Shown piece by piece: positions 8,341 through 16,800 of a DNA stretch of 54,291 nucleotides. The notes under the pieces are model-generated. The model was not told the origin of the DNA. It saw only the letters and a program-made list of their open reading frames with translations, and did not search any database. The position numbers were made by a program, and so were the translations under genes. Within the stretch, counting starts at the first letter, position 1, and the number at the start of each line of letters is the position of its first letter. This DNA is from JAVBLT01 sp031553315 (GTDB taxonomy: Bacteria; Verrucomicrobiota; Kiritimatiellia; RFP12; DVOR01). The stretch covers positions 1-54,291 of the forward strand of contig JAVBLT010000041.1 of the NCBI GenBank assembly GCA_031553315.1, given 5' to 3'.

Positions 8341-9147
8341 TTATCTGAAACCGGGCAAAACGAAGGTGACCATGGCGCGCAGGCCCCAATCGGGACCGCC
8401 GGAGGGTTTGTCGGCATAATAGCGGCCGCCGACGGAAAAGCTGACGGGCATCTTGCCGATGCGGACGACTTTGGCGAGCATGAGGTTGAGGGGGAAAGAC
8501 TGTTCGTGATCGTGCCAATCGTAGGTGTATTCGGAGGTCGCGGTGACCGTCACGGCGCCCGGGAGGTGACGGGCCACAAAGGGTTGCAGAAAGGTCGCGC
8601 TCACATAATCGCGGCTGCTTTGGCCGGCGAAGGACCAGGTGTGGCTGGCGAGCAGGCCGAAGGTCCACTTTTCAAGCTCTTTGACCAGGATGACCGAAGG
8701 GCCCGCGCCCCACTTGCCTGACCCCAGGTGCGTATCGGTCGCCGTCGGCATCAGCACGACGGGGCCCGCGCCCCAAATGAGCTTGCCGGGCTTGGGGGTC
8801 GGGGCCAGGAAGAGGCTTTGGGTGAAATCGCCGAGGCCGCCTTTGCTGCCGTAGCCGAAGTTGTGGCGTTCCTCAAACAGCATCACGGTTCGGGCGACGA
8901 TGGCCCAGTCGTCGTTGAGCACGTAGGGAATCACGGGGTTGACCTGGAGGTAGTAGCGCTGGCCGTCGTCCTTCACGCCGCCGCCATAGTCCCAGTTCAT
9001 TTGAAAGGGCACGTTGATGATGTGCGCGATGGGGTTGCTGAGTTTCTTGGCGATTTCTTCATTGGATTGCGCCATATGGTCGCTTTCGGCGGCGTAAAGC
9101 GGAAGCGCCAGTGCGGCGAGTGAGAGGAGCAGGGCCGTTTTGTTCAT
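8341..9147 (-). CDS. outer-membrane beta-barrel, neuromedin-U/transporter-like
   Basis: 268 residues. The start at 9147 is chosen because AAAGGA precedes it and a signal peptide follows at once (MNKTALLLSLAALALPLYAAESD); an upstream in-frame ATG at 9177 has neither. The body is rich in short amphipathic strands (YYLQVNPVIPYVL, WAIVARTVMLFEE, PVSFSVGGRYYAD) and ends FVLPGFR. It resembles bacterial proteins labelled 'neuromedin U' or 'transporter', which are predicted outer-membrane channels. First gene of the two-gene barrel unit with a promoter at 9216-9244, divergent from the hexosaminidase gene. Co-regulation with glycan breakdown is possible but not shown. Confidence 0.68.
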   Translation of the reverse strand: MNKTALLLSLAALALPLYAAESDHMAQSNEEIAKKLSNPIAHIINVPFQMNWDYGGGVKDDGQRYYLQVNPVIPYVLNDDWAIVARTVMLFEERHNFGYGSKGGLGDFTQSLFLAPTPKPGKLIWGAGPVVLMPTATDTHLGSGKWGAGPSVILVKELEKWTFGLLASHTWSFAGQSSRDYVSATFLQPFVARHLPGAVTVTATSEYTYDWHDHEQSFPLNLMLAKVVRIGKMPVSFSVGGRYYADKPSGGPDWGLRAMVTFVLPGFR

Positions 9148-9215
9148 GTCACATTCCTTTTGGTGTTTTTTTGACAAAGTGCGGTCTTTACATCACGTTC
9201 CGAGACAATGCGCAC

Positions 9216-9244
9216 ATGATACAACATTCCCCCGCTCCTGACCA
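9216..9244 (-). promoter_or_regulatory. promoter of the two barrel genes
   Basis: On the minus strand: TGGTCA (9244-9239), a 17-bp spacer and TATCAT (9221-9216). Confidence 0.5.
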
Positions 9245-9318
9245 GCTGAAATTGACAAAATCATAATTTAAATCAACCTGCTGAAATTACAAGGGCATAT
9301 CAAAACACATATTACTCG

Positions 9319-9333
9319 TTTCAAAGCTTGAAA
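9319..9333. promoter_or_regulatory. inverted repeat overlapping the hexosaminidase -35 box
   Basis: TTTCAA, AGC, TTGAAA. The right arm is the -35 hexamer of the GH20 promoter. A similar repeat (TTTCA, AAAC, TGAAA) lies at 32615-32628 ahead of the uronate transporter genes. Possible operator of a glycan-responsive repressor. Confidence 0.3.
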
Positions 9334-9356
9334 GCAGAGGCGTTATGTTTTATGCT
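9328..9356 (+). promoter_or_regulatory. promoter of the GH20 gene
   Basis: TTGAAA (9328-9333), a 17-bp spacer and TATGCT (9351-9356). The gene starts at 9388 after GAAAGGA. Confidence 0.6.
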
Positions 9357-9387
9357 CTCCGTGTGAGAGAAGTGAAAGGATTTTTAC

Positions 9388-11046
9388 ATGAAACGTTGCT
9401 TGCTGATTGCCTTGTTCGCGGCGGCGCCTCTTGTGTGCCGGGCCGCGGCGCCGCTGACGGTCACGCCGATGCCGGCGAAGGCTGTAGTCAATGAAGGCTG
9501 TTTTCCGCTGAAGAGCCCCGTCACGTTCGCCGTGGAAACGCCGGCCGCCGAGCAGGCCGCCAGGCTGGCTCAGGCGTGGCTCGCGCGCGGCACCGGGTTC
9601 ACGGTCAACATCGTCAAAAAGGCCGGGCCGGGAGCCATCCGCCTGACCTTCCAGCCACAGGCCGGCGGCGATGAGGCCTACACCCTGACCGTCGCCCCCG
9701 GCGGCGTCACCATCGCCGCCCAGGCGCACGCAGGATGGTACTATGGAATTCAGACCCTCCGCCAGATGCTTCCGCCCGAGCTCGAAACCGCGGCGGCCAA
9801 ACCGCGCCGCGATCCGCTCGCCCTCCCCCTTTGCACCGTGACCGACGCTCCCCGCTTTGCCTGGCGCGGCTTCATGGTCGATGAAGCCCGCCACTTCTTC
9901 GGCAAGGAAAAAATCCTCACCATCATCGACCTTATGGCCATGCACAAGCTCAACCGCCTGCACTGGCACCTGACCGACAGCGAAGGATGGCGCATCGAAA
10001 TCAAAAAATACCCGAAGCTGACGGAAATCGGCAGCCGCGGCGACAATACGCTCATTAAAAAAGATCTGCGCACACCCAAAGGCCAGCCCAAATTCTACAC
10101 CCAGGATCAAATCCGCGAAGTGGTCGCCTACGCCGCCGCCCGCGGCATCACCATTGTGCCGGAAATCGACATGCCCGGCCATGCCGATTCCATCAACCGT
10201 TCCTACCCCGAATACTCCGGCGGCGGCAACGACCGCCTCCCCCTCTTCACGCTCAACCCCGGCAAAGAGGAAACCTACGCCTTCATCGCCGACATCTTCA
10301 AGGAAATCGTGGAGCTCTTCCCCGGGCAATGGATCCACTACGGCGGAGACGAGGTCAACTTCGCCAACAAACAGTGGGCGAATCTCCCCGAAGTCAAAGA
10401 CCTCATGAAGCGCGAGAACCTCAAAGACCTCCTCGCCGTGGAGCACTACTTCAACCGCCGCGCCGCCGCCATCGTCCGCTCCCTCGGCAAAACCTGCGAA
10501 GGGTGGGATGAAGTGATCTACGCCGGCCTGCCCACCGAAGGCACCCTCGCCCTCTGGTGGCGCCACGACAAACCCGGCGTGATGCGCGATGCGCTCAACA
10601 AAGGCTTCACCACCGTCTTCTGTCCCCGCATTCCGCTTTATTTCGATTTCGTTCAGCACGAATCGCACAAACACGGCCGCCGCTGGAACGGTTTCAACCC
10701 CATTGAACGCGTCTACGCCTTTGGCGATTTCGACGCGCTCGGCGTGCCCAACGACCGCCGCCGCCAGGTTCTGGGCATCCAGGCCTGCGTGTGGGCCGAA
10801 CAGATCGCCACCCCCGCCCGGTTCGACTTCATGGCCTTCCCCCGCCTCTCCGCCCTCGCCGAAGCCGCCTGGACGCCTCAAGAGCTGAAATCCTTCCCCG
10901 ATTTCAAGAGCCGCCTCGGCAACCTCCTCTTCCGTTACCGCGCCTGCGGCGCCCACCCCTTCAACCCCCTCAATCCCTCCGAAACCCCCGAAGTGGCCCC
11001 CGCGCAAACCACACCCACCCAGTACATCGACAATCCGGAAGATTGA
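9388..11046 (+). CDS. beta-N-acetylhexosaminidase, glycoside hydrolase family 20
   Basis: 552 residues, secreted. Removes terminal N-acetylhexosamine from glycans by substrate-assisted catalysis. A signal peptide (MKRCLLIALFAAAPLVCRAAAP) is followed by the GH20b alpha/beta domain (about 25-155), then the catalytic TIM barrel from WRGFMVDEARHFF. Diagnostic motifs are HKLNRLHWHLTDSEGWR and IHYGGDEVNF; in the latter D-E (about residues 320-321) is the catalytic pair. The later WAEQIATPARFDFMAFPRL and AEAAW segments are typical of the family. Length fits a simple GH20 enzyme. It has its own promoter and is divergent from two outer-membrane barrel genes. Substrates could be chitin oligomers, mucin or host N-glycans; the sequence does not decide. 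Confidence 0.93.
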   Translation: MKRCLLIALFAAAPLVCRAAAPLTVTPMPAKAVVNEGCFPLKSPVTFAVETPAAEQAARLAQAWLARGTGFTVNIVKKAGPGAIRLTFQPQAGGDEAYTLTVAPGGVTIAAQAHAGWYYGIQTLRQMLPPELETAAAKPRRDPLALPLCTVTDAPRFAWRGFMVDEARHFFGKEKILTIIDLMAMHKLNRLHWHLTDSEGWRIEIKKYPKLTEIGSRGDNTLIKKDLRTPKGQPKFYTQDQIREVVAYAAARGITIVPEIDMPGHADSINRSYPEYSGGGNDRLPLFTLNPGKEETYAFIADIFKEIVELFPGQWIHYGGDEVNFANKQWANLPEVKDLMKRENLKDLLAVEHYFNRRAAAIVRSLGKTCEGWDEVIYAGLPTEGTLALWWRHDKPGVMRDALNKGFTTVFCPRIPLYFDFVQHESHKHGRRWNGFNPIERVYAFGDFDALGVPNDRRRQVLGIQACVWAEQIATPARFDFMAFPRLSALAEAAWTPQELKSFPDFKSRLGNLLFRYRACGAHPFNPLNPSETPEVAPAQTTPTQYIDNPED

Positions 11047-11089
11047 ACTTCCCGCCCAGCGCCCCGGCGCAGGGCATTTCATTTCGCGC

Positions 11090-11118
11090 GTGACACGGCC
11101 TCGATTTTCAACTATAAT
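11090..11118 (+). promoter_or_regulatory. promoter of the efflux permease gene, leaderless layout
   Basis: GTGACA (11090-11095), a 17-bp spacer and a consensus TATAAT (11113-11118). The expected transcription start (about 11125) is only about 2 bases before the ATG at 11127, and there is no ribosome site. Confidence 0.6.
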
Positions 11119-11126
11119 AATCGGCC

Positions 11127-12239
11127 ATGAATGGTTTTTGCGATTTTTTCTCCGTCTTCGCCCACATCTGGCTCGACATGGCGCCCTATTTGCTGCTGGG
11201 CCTGCTGATCGCGTTTTTCTGTTCCTATGCGCTGACCGAGGCGCACACGCAGAAGCATTTGGGAGCGCCGGGAATCTGGCCGATTATCAAGGCTTCGTTT
11301 CTGGGGCTTCCGCTTCCGCTGTGTTCGTGCGGCGTGCTTCCGGTGGCGTTGGCGCTGCATCACAACGGCGCGCGGAAGGCGGCGGTTTCGGCGTTTCTTG
11401 CCTCGACCCCGCAATCAGGCGCCGATGCGTTGCCGGTCACGTGGTCGTTGCTGGGGCCTTTCTTCGCGGTCGGCCGGGTCGTCAGCGCCGTCGTCGCCGG
11501 GCTCGCCTCAGGGTTGCTGGTTCATTTCTTCGATACACCCGATGCCGCGCCGCCGCCTCCCCCGCCCGACGACTCCTGCACGGGCGTGTGCGGTTGCCAC
11601 CATCACGATGCGGAGCACGACCATCATACCGGCGAAAGCCACCATCATGAGTTTCTTCCGGCCCGGCAGCGTTTCCGGGAGGCGGCGCATTACGCCTTCG
11701 TGCATCTGCCCGGCGAGATTGCGATCGCGCTGGTCGCGGGCACGGCGGTTGCGGCGGCGCTGCTGTTCTTTTTCCCGGAGGGTTCACTGGCGGGCCGTGT
11801 GCCGCAAGGGATGCCGGGTTATCTGATTGCGATGATTGTGTGCCTGCCGATGTATGCCTGTTCGCTGGCGGTGATTCCGGCGGCGGCGGCGCTGCTTGCG
11901 GCGGGAGCGGCTCCGGGGATCGTCTTTATTTTCATGACAATGGGGCCCACGACCAACGCCGCTTCGCTCATCATGCTCTGGCGCACGCTGGGCAGGCGCG
12001 CCACGCTGCTTTATACGGCGGGCATTGTGGCGGTGGCGTTGCTTTCCGCGCTGATCATCGACCGCGCGCTTCCGGCTCACTGGTTCGATCCCCCCGCGCA
12101 TGAAGCGTGTTGCGGCCACGGCCATGACCACGGGCATCGGCATGGCGGTGAAGCGTTCGCGGCGGGCGCCGCGATCCTTTTCGCCGGCCTCATGGTTCAC
12201 GGCTGGTTCAGAAACAGCGGGAAACATGAGGCGAAATGA
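11127..12239 (+). CDS. SO_0444-type Cu/Zn efflux permease
   Basis: 370 residues, a multi-pass inner-membrane permease of the DUF318/ArsP-like fold (PF03773). LPLPLCSCGVLP near residue 68 holds the conserved Cys-Ser-Cys of this family. The second half repeats the fold (CLPMYACSLAVIPAAAALL). Two metal-binding-looking segments are striking. A cytoplasmic or periplasmic loop near 150-175 reads DSCTGVCGCHHHDAEHDHH and onward, and a second, ACCGHGHDHGHRHGG, is near 327. Both fit transition-metal export. It starts without a ribosome site close behind a consensus promoter and overlaps mfd by 4 bases (ATGA). Codon use is richer in G-ending codons than in its neighbours, so recent transfer is possible. 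Confidence 0.85.
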   Translation: MNGFCDFFSVFAHIWLDMAPYLLLGLLIAFFCSYALTEAHTQKHLGAPGIWPIIKASFLGLPLPLCSCGVLPVALALHHNGARKAAVSAFLASTPQSGADALPVTWSLLGPFFAVGRVVSAVVAGLASGLLVHFFDTPDAAPPPPPPDDSCTGVCGCHHHDAEHDHHTGESHHHEFLPARQRFREAAHYAFVHLPGEIAIALVAGTAVAAALLFFFPEGSLAGRVPQGMPGYLIAMIVCLPMYACSLAVIPAAAALLAAGAAPGIVFIFMTMGPTTNAASLIMLWRTLGRRATLLYTAGIVAVALLSALIIDRALPAHWFDPPAHEACCGHGHDHGHRHGGEAFAAGAAILFAGLMVHGWFRNSGKHEAK

Positions 12240-15200
12240 CGCCCGCCTCGCTCAAAACGTTTTTCAACCGCTTTGAGCGCAACCTCCGGCGGCACATGCC
12301 GCGCCGGGTTTCGCGGTTCAGCCTGCCTGCGATTCCTTCCCCCGCCGCCGGATTGCTGGCCGGGGTGCTGGCTGAAGAGAGCGCTGCGCGCCTCACGCTC
12401 CTTCTCGCGCCCGCGCCGCTCCCTGCCGAACGCCTCGCCGCCGATCTTGAGACCTTGCGCGGCCATGCGGTCGAACTGCTTCACTTTCCGGCGGTCGATG
12501 AGAGCGAATCGCTGATTTCCAGCGGTCGCCTCGCCGCCGTAAACGCTCTGCTCGCGCCGCGAACCAAGCCCTGTGTGCTCATCGCCTCGCTTCACGCATT
12601 GCTCCAGCCCGTGCCGTCGCCCAAGGCGCTCCAGCGCGCCGCCCTCGCCTTCCGCCGCGAGGCCGATACGCCTTTCGCCACCCTTGCCGAGCGCCTTTCC
12701 GCCCTTGGCTACACGCGCGCCGAAATGGTGGAAGAACCCTTGAGCTTCGCCCTGCGCGGCGGCATTCTCGACATCTGGGCGCTGGGCGAGGAGAGCCCCG
12801 TGCGCCTCGAATTCTTCGGCGACACCGTGGAATCATTGCGCACCTTCGATCCGCGCACCCAGTGCTCCGTGAAGCCTTGCGCTTCGCTCACCGTACAGCC
12901 CGGCCCGGGCACCGCGCTCGAAACGGTCATGCTTTCAGACCTTCTCCCGCAGGAGCTCGCCCGGATCGACTACGATCACGCGCTCATCGAAACCGCGCTG
13001 GATCAGTTTCAAGACCGCCGCGCCGCAAAAAAACTCATCGCCGCGCTCGATGCAAAAAGCAGCCGCGTCTGCATCGTCGGCGAGCCGCCGCCGCCCGGCG
13101 TGGGGCTTTTGCCGATCGACATCGCAGGCATTCCCGGCGTGCGCGATCTCGGCGGCGAAACCGCCCTTCACCCCGAGCTTTACGCCCGCACGCGGAGCCA
13201 GCTCCTCCTCCAGCTCGATGAATCGGCCCGCGGCGGCGACCGCGTGATCATCGGCGCGGATAACGCCGCCGCCGTGGAGCTCATCCTGCGCGAGCTCCCG
13301 CCCGACACTCCGGTCGACTGTCGCGTGCTGCCGGTATCGGAAGGATTCACCGATTCCGCCGCCAAAATCCGCCTCGTGGCGCAAAGCGATCTCTACCCCT
13401 CCAGGCGCGCCTGGCAGGCCCGCCCCAGGCGCACCTCCGCCCCCGCCGGGCAGCGCCTCGAATACGCACTCGACGTGGAACCCGGAGAGCTCGTCGTCCA
13501 CATAGAGCACGGCATCGGCCGCTTCGCGGGCCTCACCGAGCTGCTGCTCGACGGCAAAAAGACCGAAGTCTTCACCGTGGAATACGCCGAAGGCACCCGC
13601 CTCCATGTGCCCACCAGCCACGCCCACCTCCTCAGCCGCTACATCGGCGCCTCCGCCTCCCACGTAAAACTCCACTCGCTCAACGGCAAACGCTGGCTCA
13701 AGGAAAAGCTCGACGCCGAGCGCGGCGTGGCCGACCTGGCCGCAAGCCTCCTCGAAACCCAGGCCAGGCGCAGCGTGCGCCCCGGCTTCGCCTTCAACAC
13801 CCAGGCGCACTGGATCGCTGAATTCGAAGCGATGTTTCCCTATCAGGAAACCCCCGACCAGCTCCGCGTGATGGAAGAAATCAAGGCCGACATGGGCCGC
13901 CCCGCGGCGATGGACCGCCTCATCTGCGGCGACGCGGGCTACGGCAAAACCGAAATGGCCATGCGCGCCGCCTTCATTGCCGTGATGAACGGCAAACAGG
14001 TCGCCCTGCTTGCCCCCACCACCGTCCTCGCCGAGCAGCACTTCGAGACCTTCTCCGACCGGATGGCCAGCTTCCCCGTTCGAATCGACGTGCTCAGCCG
14101 CTTCCGCACCACCGCTCAGCGCGCCAAAACCCGCCAAGACGCCGCCTCCGGCGCGATCGACATCCTCATCGGCACACACGCCCTCCTCTCCGAAAACCTC
14201 CCCTTCAAAGACCTCGGCCTGCTCGTCATCGACGAAGAACAGCGTTTCGGCGTCACCCACAAAGAAAAAATCAAACAGATCCGCAACCTGATCGACGTCC
14301 TCACCCTCTCCGCCACCCCCATCCCCCGCACCCTCTACCTCAGCCTCACCGGCGCCCGCGACATGAGCCTCCTCCAGACCCCGCCCAAAGAACGCGTCGC
14401 CGTCGAAACCCGCATCCACCGCGATTCCGACGCCATCCTCACCACCGCCATCCAGCAGGAACTCAACCGCGGCGGCCAGGTCTACTACCTCTATAACCGC
14501 GTGATGACCGCCGGGCACATCCACCGCCGCGTCGCCCGCCTCATCCCCCGCGCCCGCATCGCCCTCGCCCACGGCCAAATGCCCGCCCGCGACCTCGCCG
14601 CCGTGATGCAGCGCTTCGAACACGGCGAGATCGACATCCTCATCTGCACCACCATCATCGAAAGCGGCATCGACATCCCCCGCGCCAACACCATCCTCAT
14701 CGACCGCGCCGACCGCTTCGGCCTCGCCGACCTCTACCAGCTCCGAGGCCGCGTCGGCCGATCCATCGTCAAAGGCTTCGCCTACCTCCTCCTCCCCGAA
14801 CACGGCGCCGTCGACCCCGACGCCCGCCGCCGCATGGAAGCCCTCAAAAAACACAGCGGCCTGGGCGCCGGCTACAACCTCGCCCTCCGCGACCTCGAAA
14901 TCCGCGGCGCCGGCAACCTCCTCGGATCCGCCCAAAGCGGCCACATCGCCGCCATCGGCTTCGGCCTCTACTGCCAGCTCCTCCGCCGCACCGTCGCCAG
15001 AATGAAAGGCGAAAAGCCCCCCACCCTCGTCGACGTCGCCCTCAATCTCGACTTCATCACCCTCTCCCCCGGCGACGCCACCCCAAACGCAGCCTGCATC
15101 CCCTACTCCTACATTGAAGACGAACTCCAGCGCATGAGCCTCCACCGCCGCATCGCCGAAGCCGTCGCCATAAACGAAATCGCCGCTCTCCGCAAAGAGC

Positions 15201-15466
15201 TCGCCGACCGCTACGGCAAGCCCCCCCCGCCCGTCACCCGCTTCCTCGCCCTCTCCGAGCTCCGCATCCAGGCCGCCCGGGCCCGCATCTCCCGCATCGA
15301 AACCAAAGAAAACCGCATCTTCCTTTACAACGCCCGCACCCAAGCCCCCCTCACCGTCAACGGCAAACTTCCCCGCCTCGCCGGCGCCACCCCCGACCGG
15401 AAAATCGCAGCGCTCGCAGCAACGGTGAATGACGCGTTAAAGCAATTTGCAAATGAGAACTCCTGA
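12236..15466 (+). CDS. mfd: transcription-repair coupling factor Mfd
   Basis: 1076 residues. An ATP-driven translocase that frees RNA polymerase stalled at DNA lesions and recruits UvrA. A UvrB-like N-terminal region (about 1-330) is followed by the CarD-like RNA-polymerase-binding domain (about 415-470, starting VHIEHGIGRFAGL). The RecG-like helicase domains have Walker A GDAGYGKTE (about 564) and Walker B DEEQRFG (about 665). Next comes SATPIPRTLYLSLTGARD, then QLRGRVGRS and the C-terminal TRCF domain. It is somewhat shorter than the usual 1130-1180 residues, mainly at the N-terminal end. The start overlaps the permease stop (ATGA), so translation is probably coupled to it. The second half uses C-ending codons almost exclusively. 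Confidence 0.97.
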   Translation: MTPASLKTFFNRFERNLRRHMPRRVSRFSLPAIPSPAAGLLAGVLAEESAARLTLLLAPAPLPAERLAADLETLRGHAVELLHFPAVDESESLISSGRLAAVNALLAPRTKPCVLIASLHALLQPVPSPKALQRAALAFRREADTPFATLAERLSALGYTRAEMVEEPLSFALRGGILDIWALGEESPVRLEFFGDTVESLRTFDPRTQCSVKPCASLTVQPGPGTALETVMLSDLLPQELARIDYDHALIETALDQFQDRRAAKKLIAALDAKSSRVCIVGEPPPPGVGLLPIDIAGIPGVRDLGGETALHPELYARTRSQLLLQLDESARGGDRVIIGADNAAAVELILRELPPDTPVDCRVLPVSEGFTDSAAKIRLVAQSDLYPSRRAWQARPRRTSAPAGQRLEYALDVEPGELVVHIEHGIGRFAGLTELLLDGKKTEVFTVEYAEGTRLHVPTSHAHLLSRYIGASASHVKLHSLNGKRWLKEKLDAERGVADLAASLLETQARRSVRPGFAFNTQAHWIAEFEAMFPYQETPDQLRVMEEIKADMGRPAAMDRLICGDAGYGKTEMAMRAAFIAVMNGKQVALLAPTTVLAEQHFETFSDRMASFPVRIDVLSRFRTTAQRAKTRQDAASGAIDILIGTHALLSENLPFKDLGLLVIDEEQRFGVTHKEKIKQIRNLIDVLTLSATPIPRTLYLSLTGARDMSLLQTPPKERVAVETRIHRDSDAILTTAIQQELNRGGQVYYLYNRVMTAGHIHRRVARLIPRARIALAHGQMPARDLAAVMQRFEHGEIDILICTTIIESGIDIPRANTILIDRADRFGLADLYQLRGRVGRSIVKGFAYLLLPEHGAVDPDARRRMEALKKHSGLGAGYNLALRDLEIRGAGNLLGSAQSGHIAAIGFGLYCQLLRRTVARMKGEKPPTLVDVALNLDFITLSPGDATPNAACIPYSYIEDELQRMSLHRRIAEAVAINEIAALRKELADRYGKPPPPVTRFLALSELRIQAARARISRIETKENRIFLYNARTQAPLTVNGKLPRLAGATPDRKIAALAATVNDALKQFANENS

Positions 15467-15545
15467 TTTTTGAGCGCGGTTTTTCCGTGGCGACCGATCC
15501 GCCGCAGTGTGCAATCGGCTCCCTTCAACTTTTTTTCGCTTCGGC

Positions 15546-15574
15546 TCGACAATCCTCTCCTTTTCCGTGATAAT
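15546..15574 (+). promoter_or_regulatory. promoter upstream of the 15610 gene
   Basis: TCGACA (15546-15551), a 17-bp spacer and GATAAT (15569-15574), each matching consensus at five of six positions. Confidence 0.6.
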
Positions 15575-15609
15575 ACCGGCGTTGTTCGATTTCACACACG
15601 AGGCACCCC

Positions 15610-15888
15610 ATGAATAGACTCACCTTGCTCACCCCCGCACCCTCCACGCTCCACCCCGCGCTCTCTCTTGACGCCTGCGACCCCGCCGCGCTCGCCGCCG
15701 CCGTTGAAGCACTCCCCCCCTGCCGCGACGAGGTCGACTGGAACGCCGTCGCCGAAATCGCCGCCGCCCTGCGCACCCTTCCCGCCCTCCCCGAAAACGC
15801 CCGCCAGGCACTCGCCCGCCTCGACGCCATCCTCGCCCGCCGAGGCTTCCCCATTCCGCCCCCCGCCGACGAACTCCCCCTTGGCTGA
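15610..15888 (+). CDS. small helical protein of unknown function
   Basis: 92 residues, not recognised. No signal peptide or membrane segment. The C-terminal two-thirds is predicted helical, with alanine/leucine-rich repeats (WNAVAEIAAALRTLPALP, ARQALARLDAILARRGF). GAGG lies before the start and a good promoter at 15546-15574 supports expression. The next gene begins 11 bases on and carries AAGGAG, so the two form a pair. A role as partner of the 15900 membrane protein is inference only. Confidence 0.6.
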   Translation: MNRLTLLTPAPSTLHPALSLDACDPAALAAAVEALPPCRDEVDWNAVAEIAAALRTLPALPENARQALARLDAILARRGFPIPPPADELPLG

Positions 15889-15899
15889 AGGAGCCCCCC

Positions 15900-16736
15900 A
15901 TGACCGACAACACCATCCTCCTCACCGCCTGCACCCTCGCCCGCGCCAACCGCCTCGACGCCGCCGAAGAGCTCATCCTCAGCGACCCCCGCCTCAACCG
16001 CCTGCCCGCCGCCCTCGACCTCCTCGCCCGCATCCGCGCCCGCCAGGGGCATATCGCCGACGCCCGCCGCCTCTGGAACGAAATCCTCGCCATCGACCCC
16101 GGAAACAACGCCGCTCAAGCCGCCCTCAAAGCGCTCGATACACGCTTCCGCATCCCTAAAGGCACACTTTTCATGGTTGCAAGCATCGTCATTCCCGTGT
16201 TGTTTGTCATAACCATCGGATCCTGCGTGGCGATCAAAAGCAAGCTCGAAGCCCTCCGCCAGGCGCCCCCCGCCGCCGAAACCACCCCCGAACCCGCGCC
16301 CGGCACGCCCGAACCCGTCCTCCGCGAATTCACCTCACCCTCACCCGGCGTCGACATCGCCGAAATCCGTCCCGGAGCCATCCGCGCCACCATCCGGCAC
16401 ATGCCCACCGGCGAAGACCTCAAAGCCGTCAACGACCTCAAAGCCGACCTCGCCCCCCTGCGCCATGTGCTCGTGACCTCCGCCTTCTTCTCCCACAAAG
16501 CCTCCAGCCGCAAGATCCTCAGCGAGCTCCTCTGCGAAGGCCTCGGCATAGCCCCGACCCAACTCTACATCGCCGCCGGCGCCGATACCCCCGGCGACTC
16601 CGTGCAGATCGACCTCATCGAAGAGACCGAGCTTCCCGCCGACACCATCACCCCCGAGCCTCACTCCCCCGCGATGATCGAGCTGCAGGAATTCCTCGTT
16701 GAACCGGTCGACGACGTTCTTCCGCCCGCACCTTAA
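15900..16736 (+). CDS. single-pass membrane protein with an N-terminal TPR region
   Basis: 278 residues, not recognised. The first 80 or so residues are helical and TPR-like (ARANRLDAAEELILSDPRLN, ARLLWNEILAIDPGN-type pattern). One membrane segment lies at about 88-112 (LFMVASIVIPVLFVITIGSC), then a proline-rich linker. The C-terminal domain (about 145-255) includes LVTSAFFSHKASSRKILSE and GIAPTQLYIAAGAD. Its layout vaguely recalls OmpA/MotB-like peptidoglycan-binding folds, but the key Asp/Arg residues are not evident. The orientation would put the TPR part in the cytoplasm and the C-terminal domain in the periplasm. AAGGAG precedes the start. It lies directly before tolB-pal, so an envelope role is plausible, not proven. 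Confidence 0.65.
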   Translation: MTDNTILLTACTLARANRLDAAEELILSDPRLNRLPAALDLLARIRARQGHIADARRLWNEILAIDPGNNAAQAALKALDTRFRIPKGTLFMVASIVIPVLFVITIGSCVAIKSKLEALRQAPPAAETTPEPAPGTPEPVLREFTSPSPGVDIAEIRPGAIRATIRHMPTGEDLKAVNDLKADLAPLRHVLVTSAFFSHKASSRKILSELLCEGLGIAPTQLYIAAGADTPGDSVQIDLIEETELPADTITPEPHSPAMIELQEFLVEPVDDVLPPAP

Positions 16737-16738
16737 CA

Positions 16739-16767
16739 TTGACCTTTGAACCGCCCTCTGTTACACT
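16739..16767 (+). promoter_or_regulatory. promoter of tolB-pal
   Basis: TTGACC (16739-16744), a 17-bp spacer and TACACT (16762-16767). It overlaps the end of the preceding gene by one base. Confidence 0.7.
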
Positions 16768-16800
16768 CCTCCCTTTTACTGAATCCACATGAGGTCTTTT

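Noticed and set aside
12935..15343. 802-codon antisense frame over mfd
   Set aside because: Same high-GC shadow effect; mfd is complete and unmistakable.
16789..16800. Earlier ATG for tolB
   Set aside because: No ribosome site; GAGG serves the ATG at 16801.
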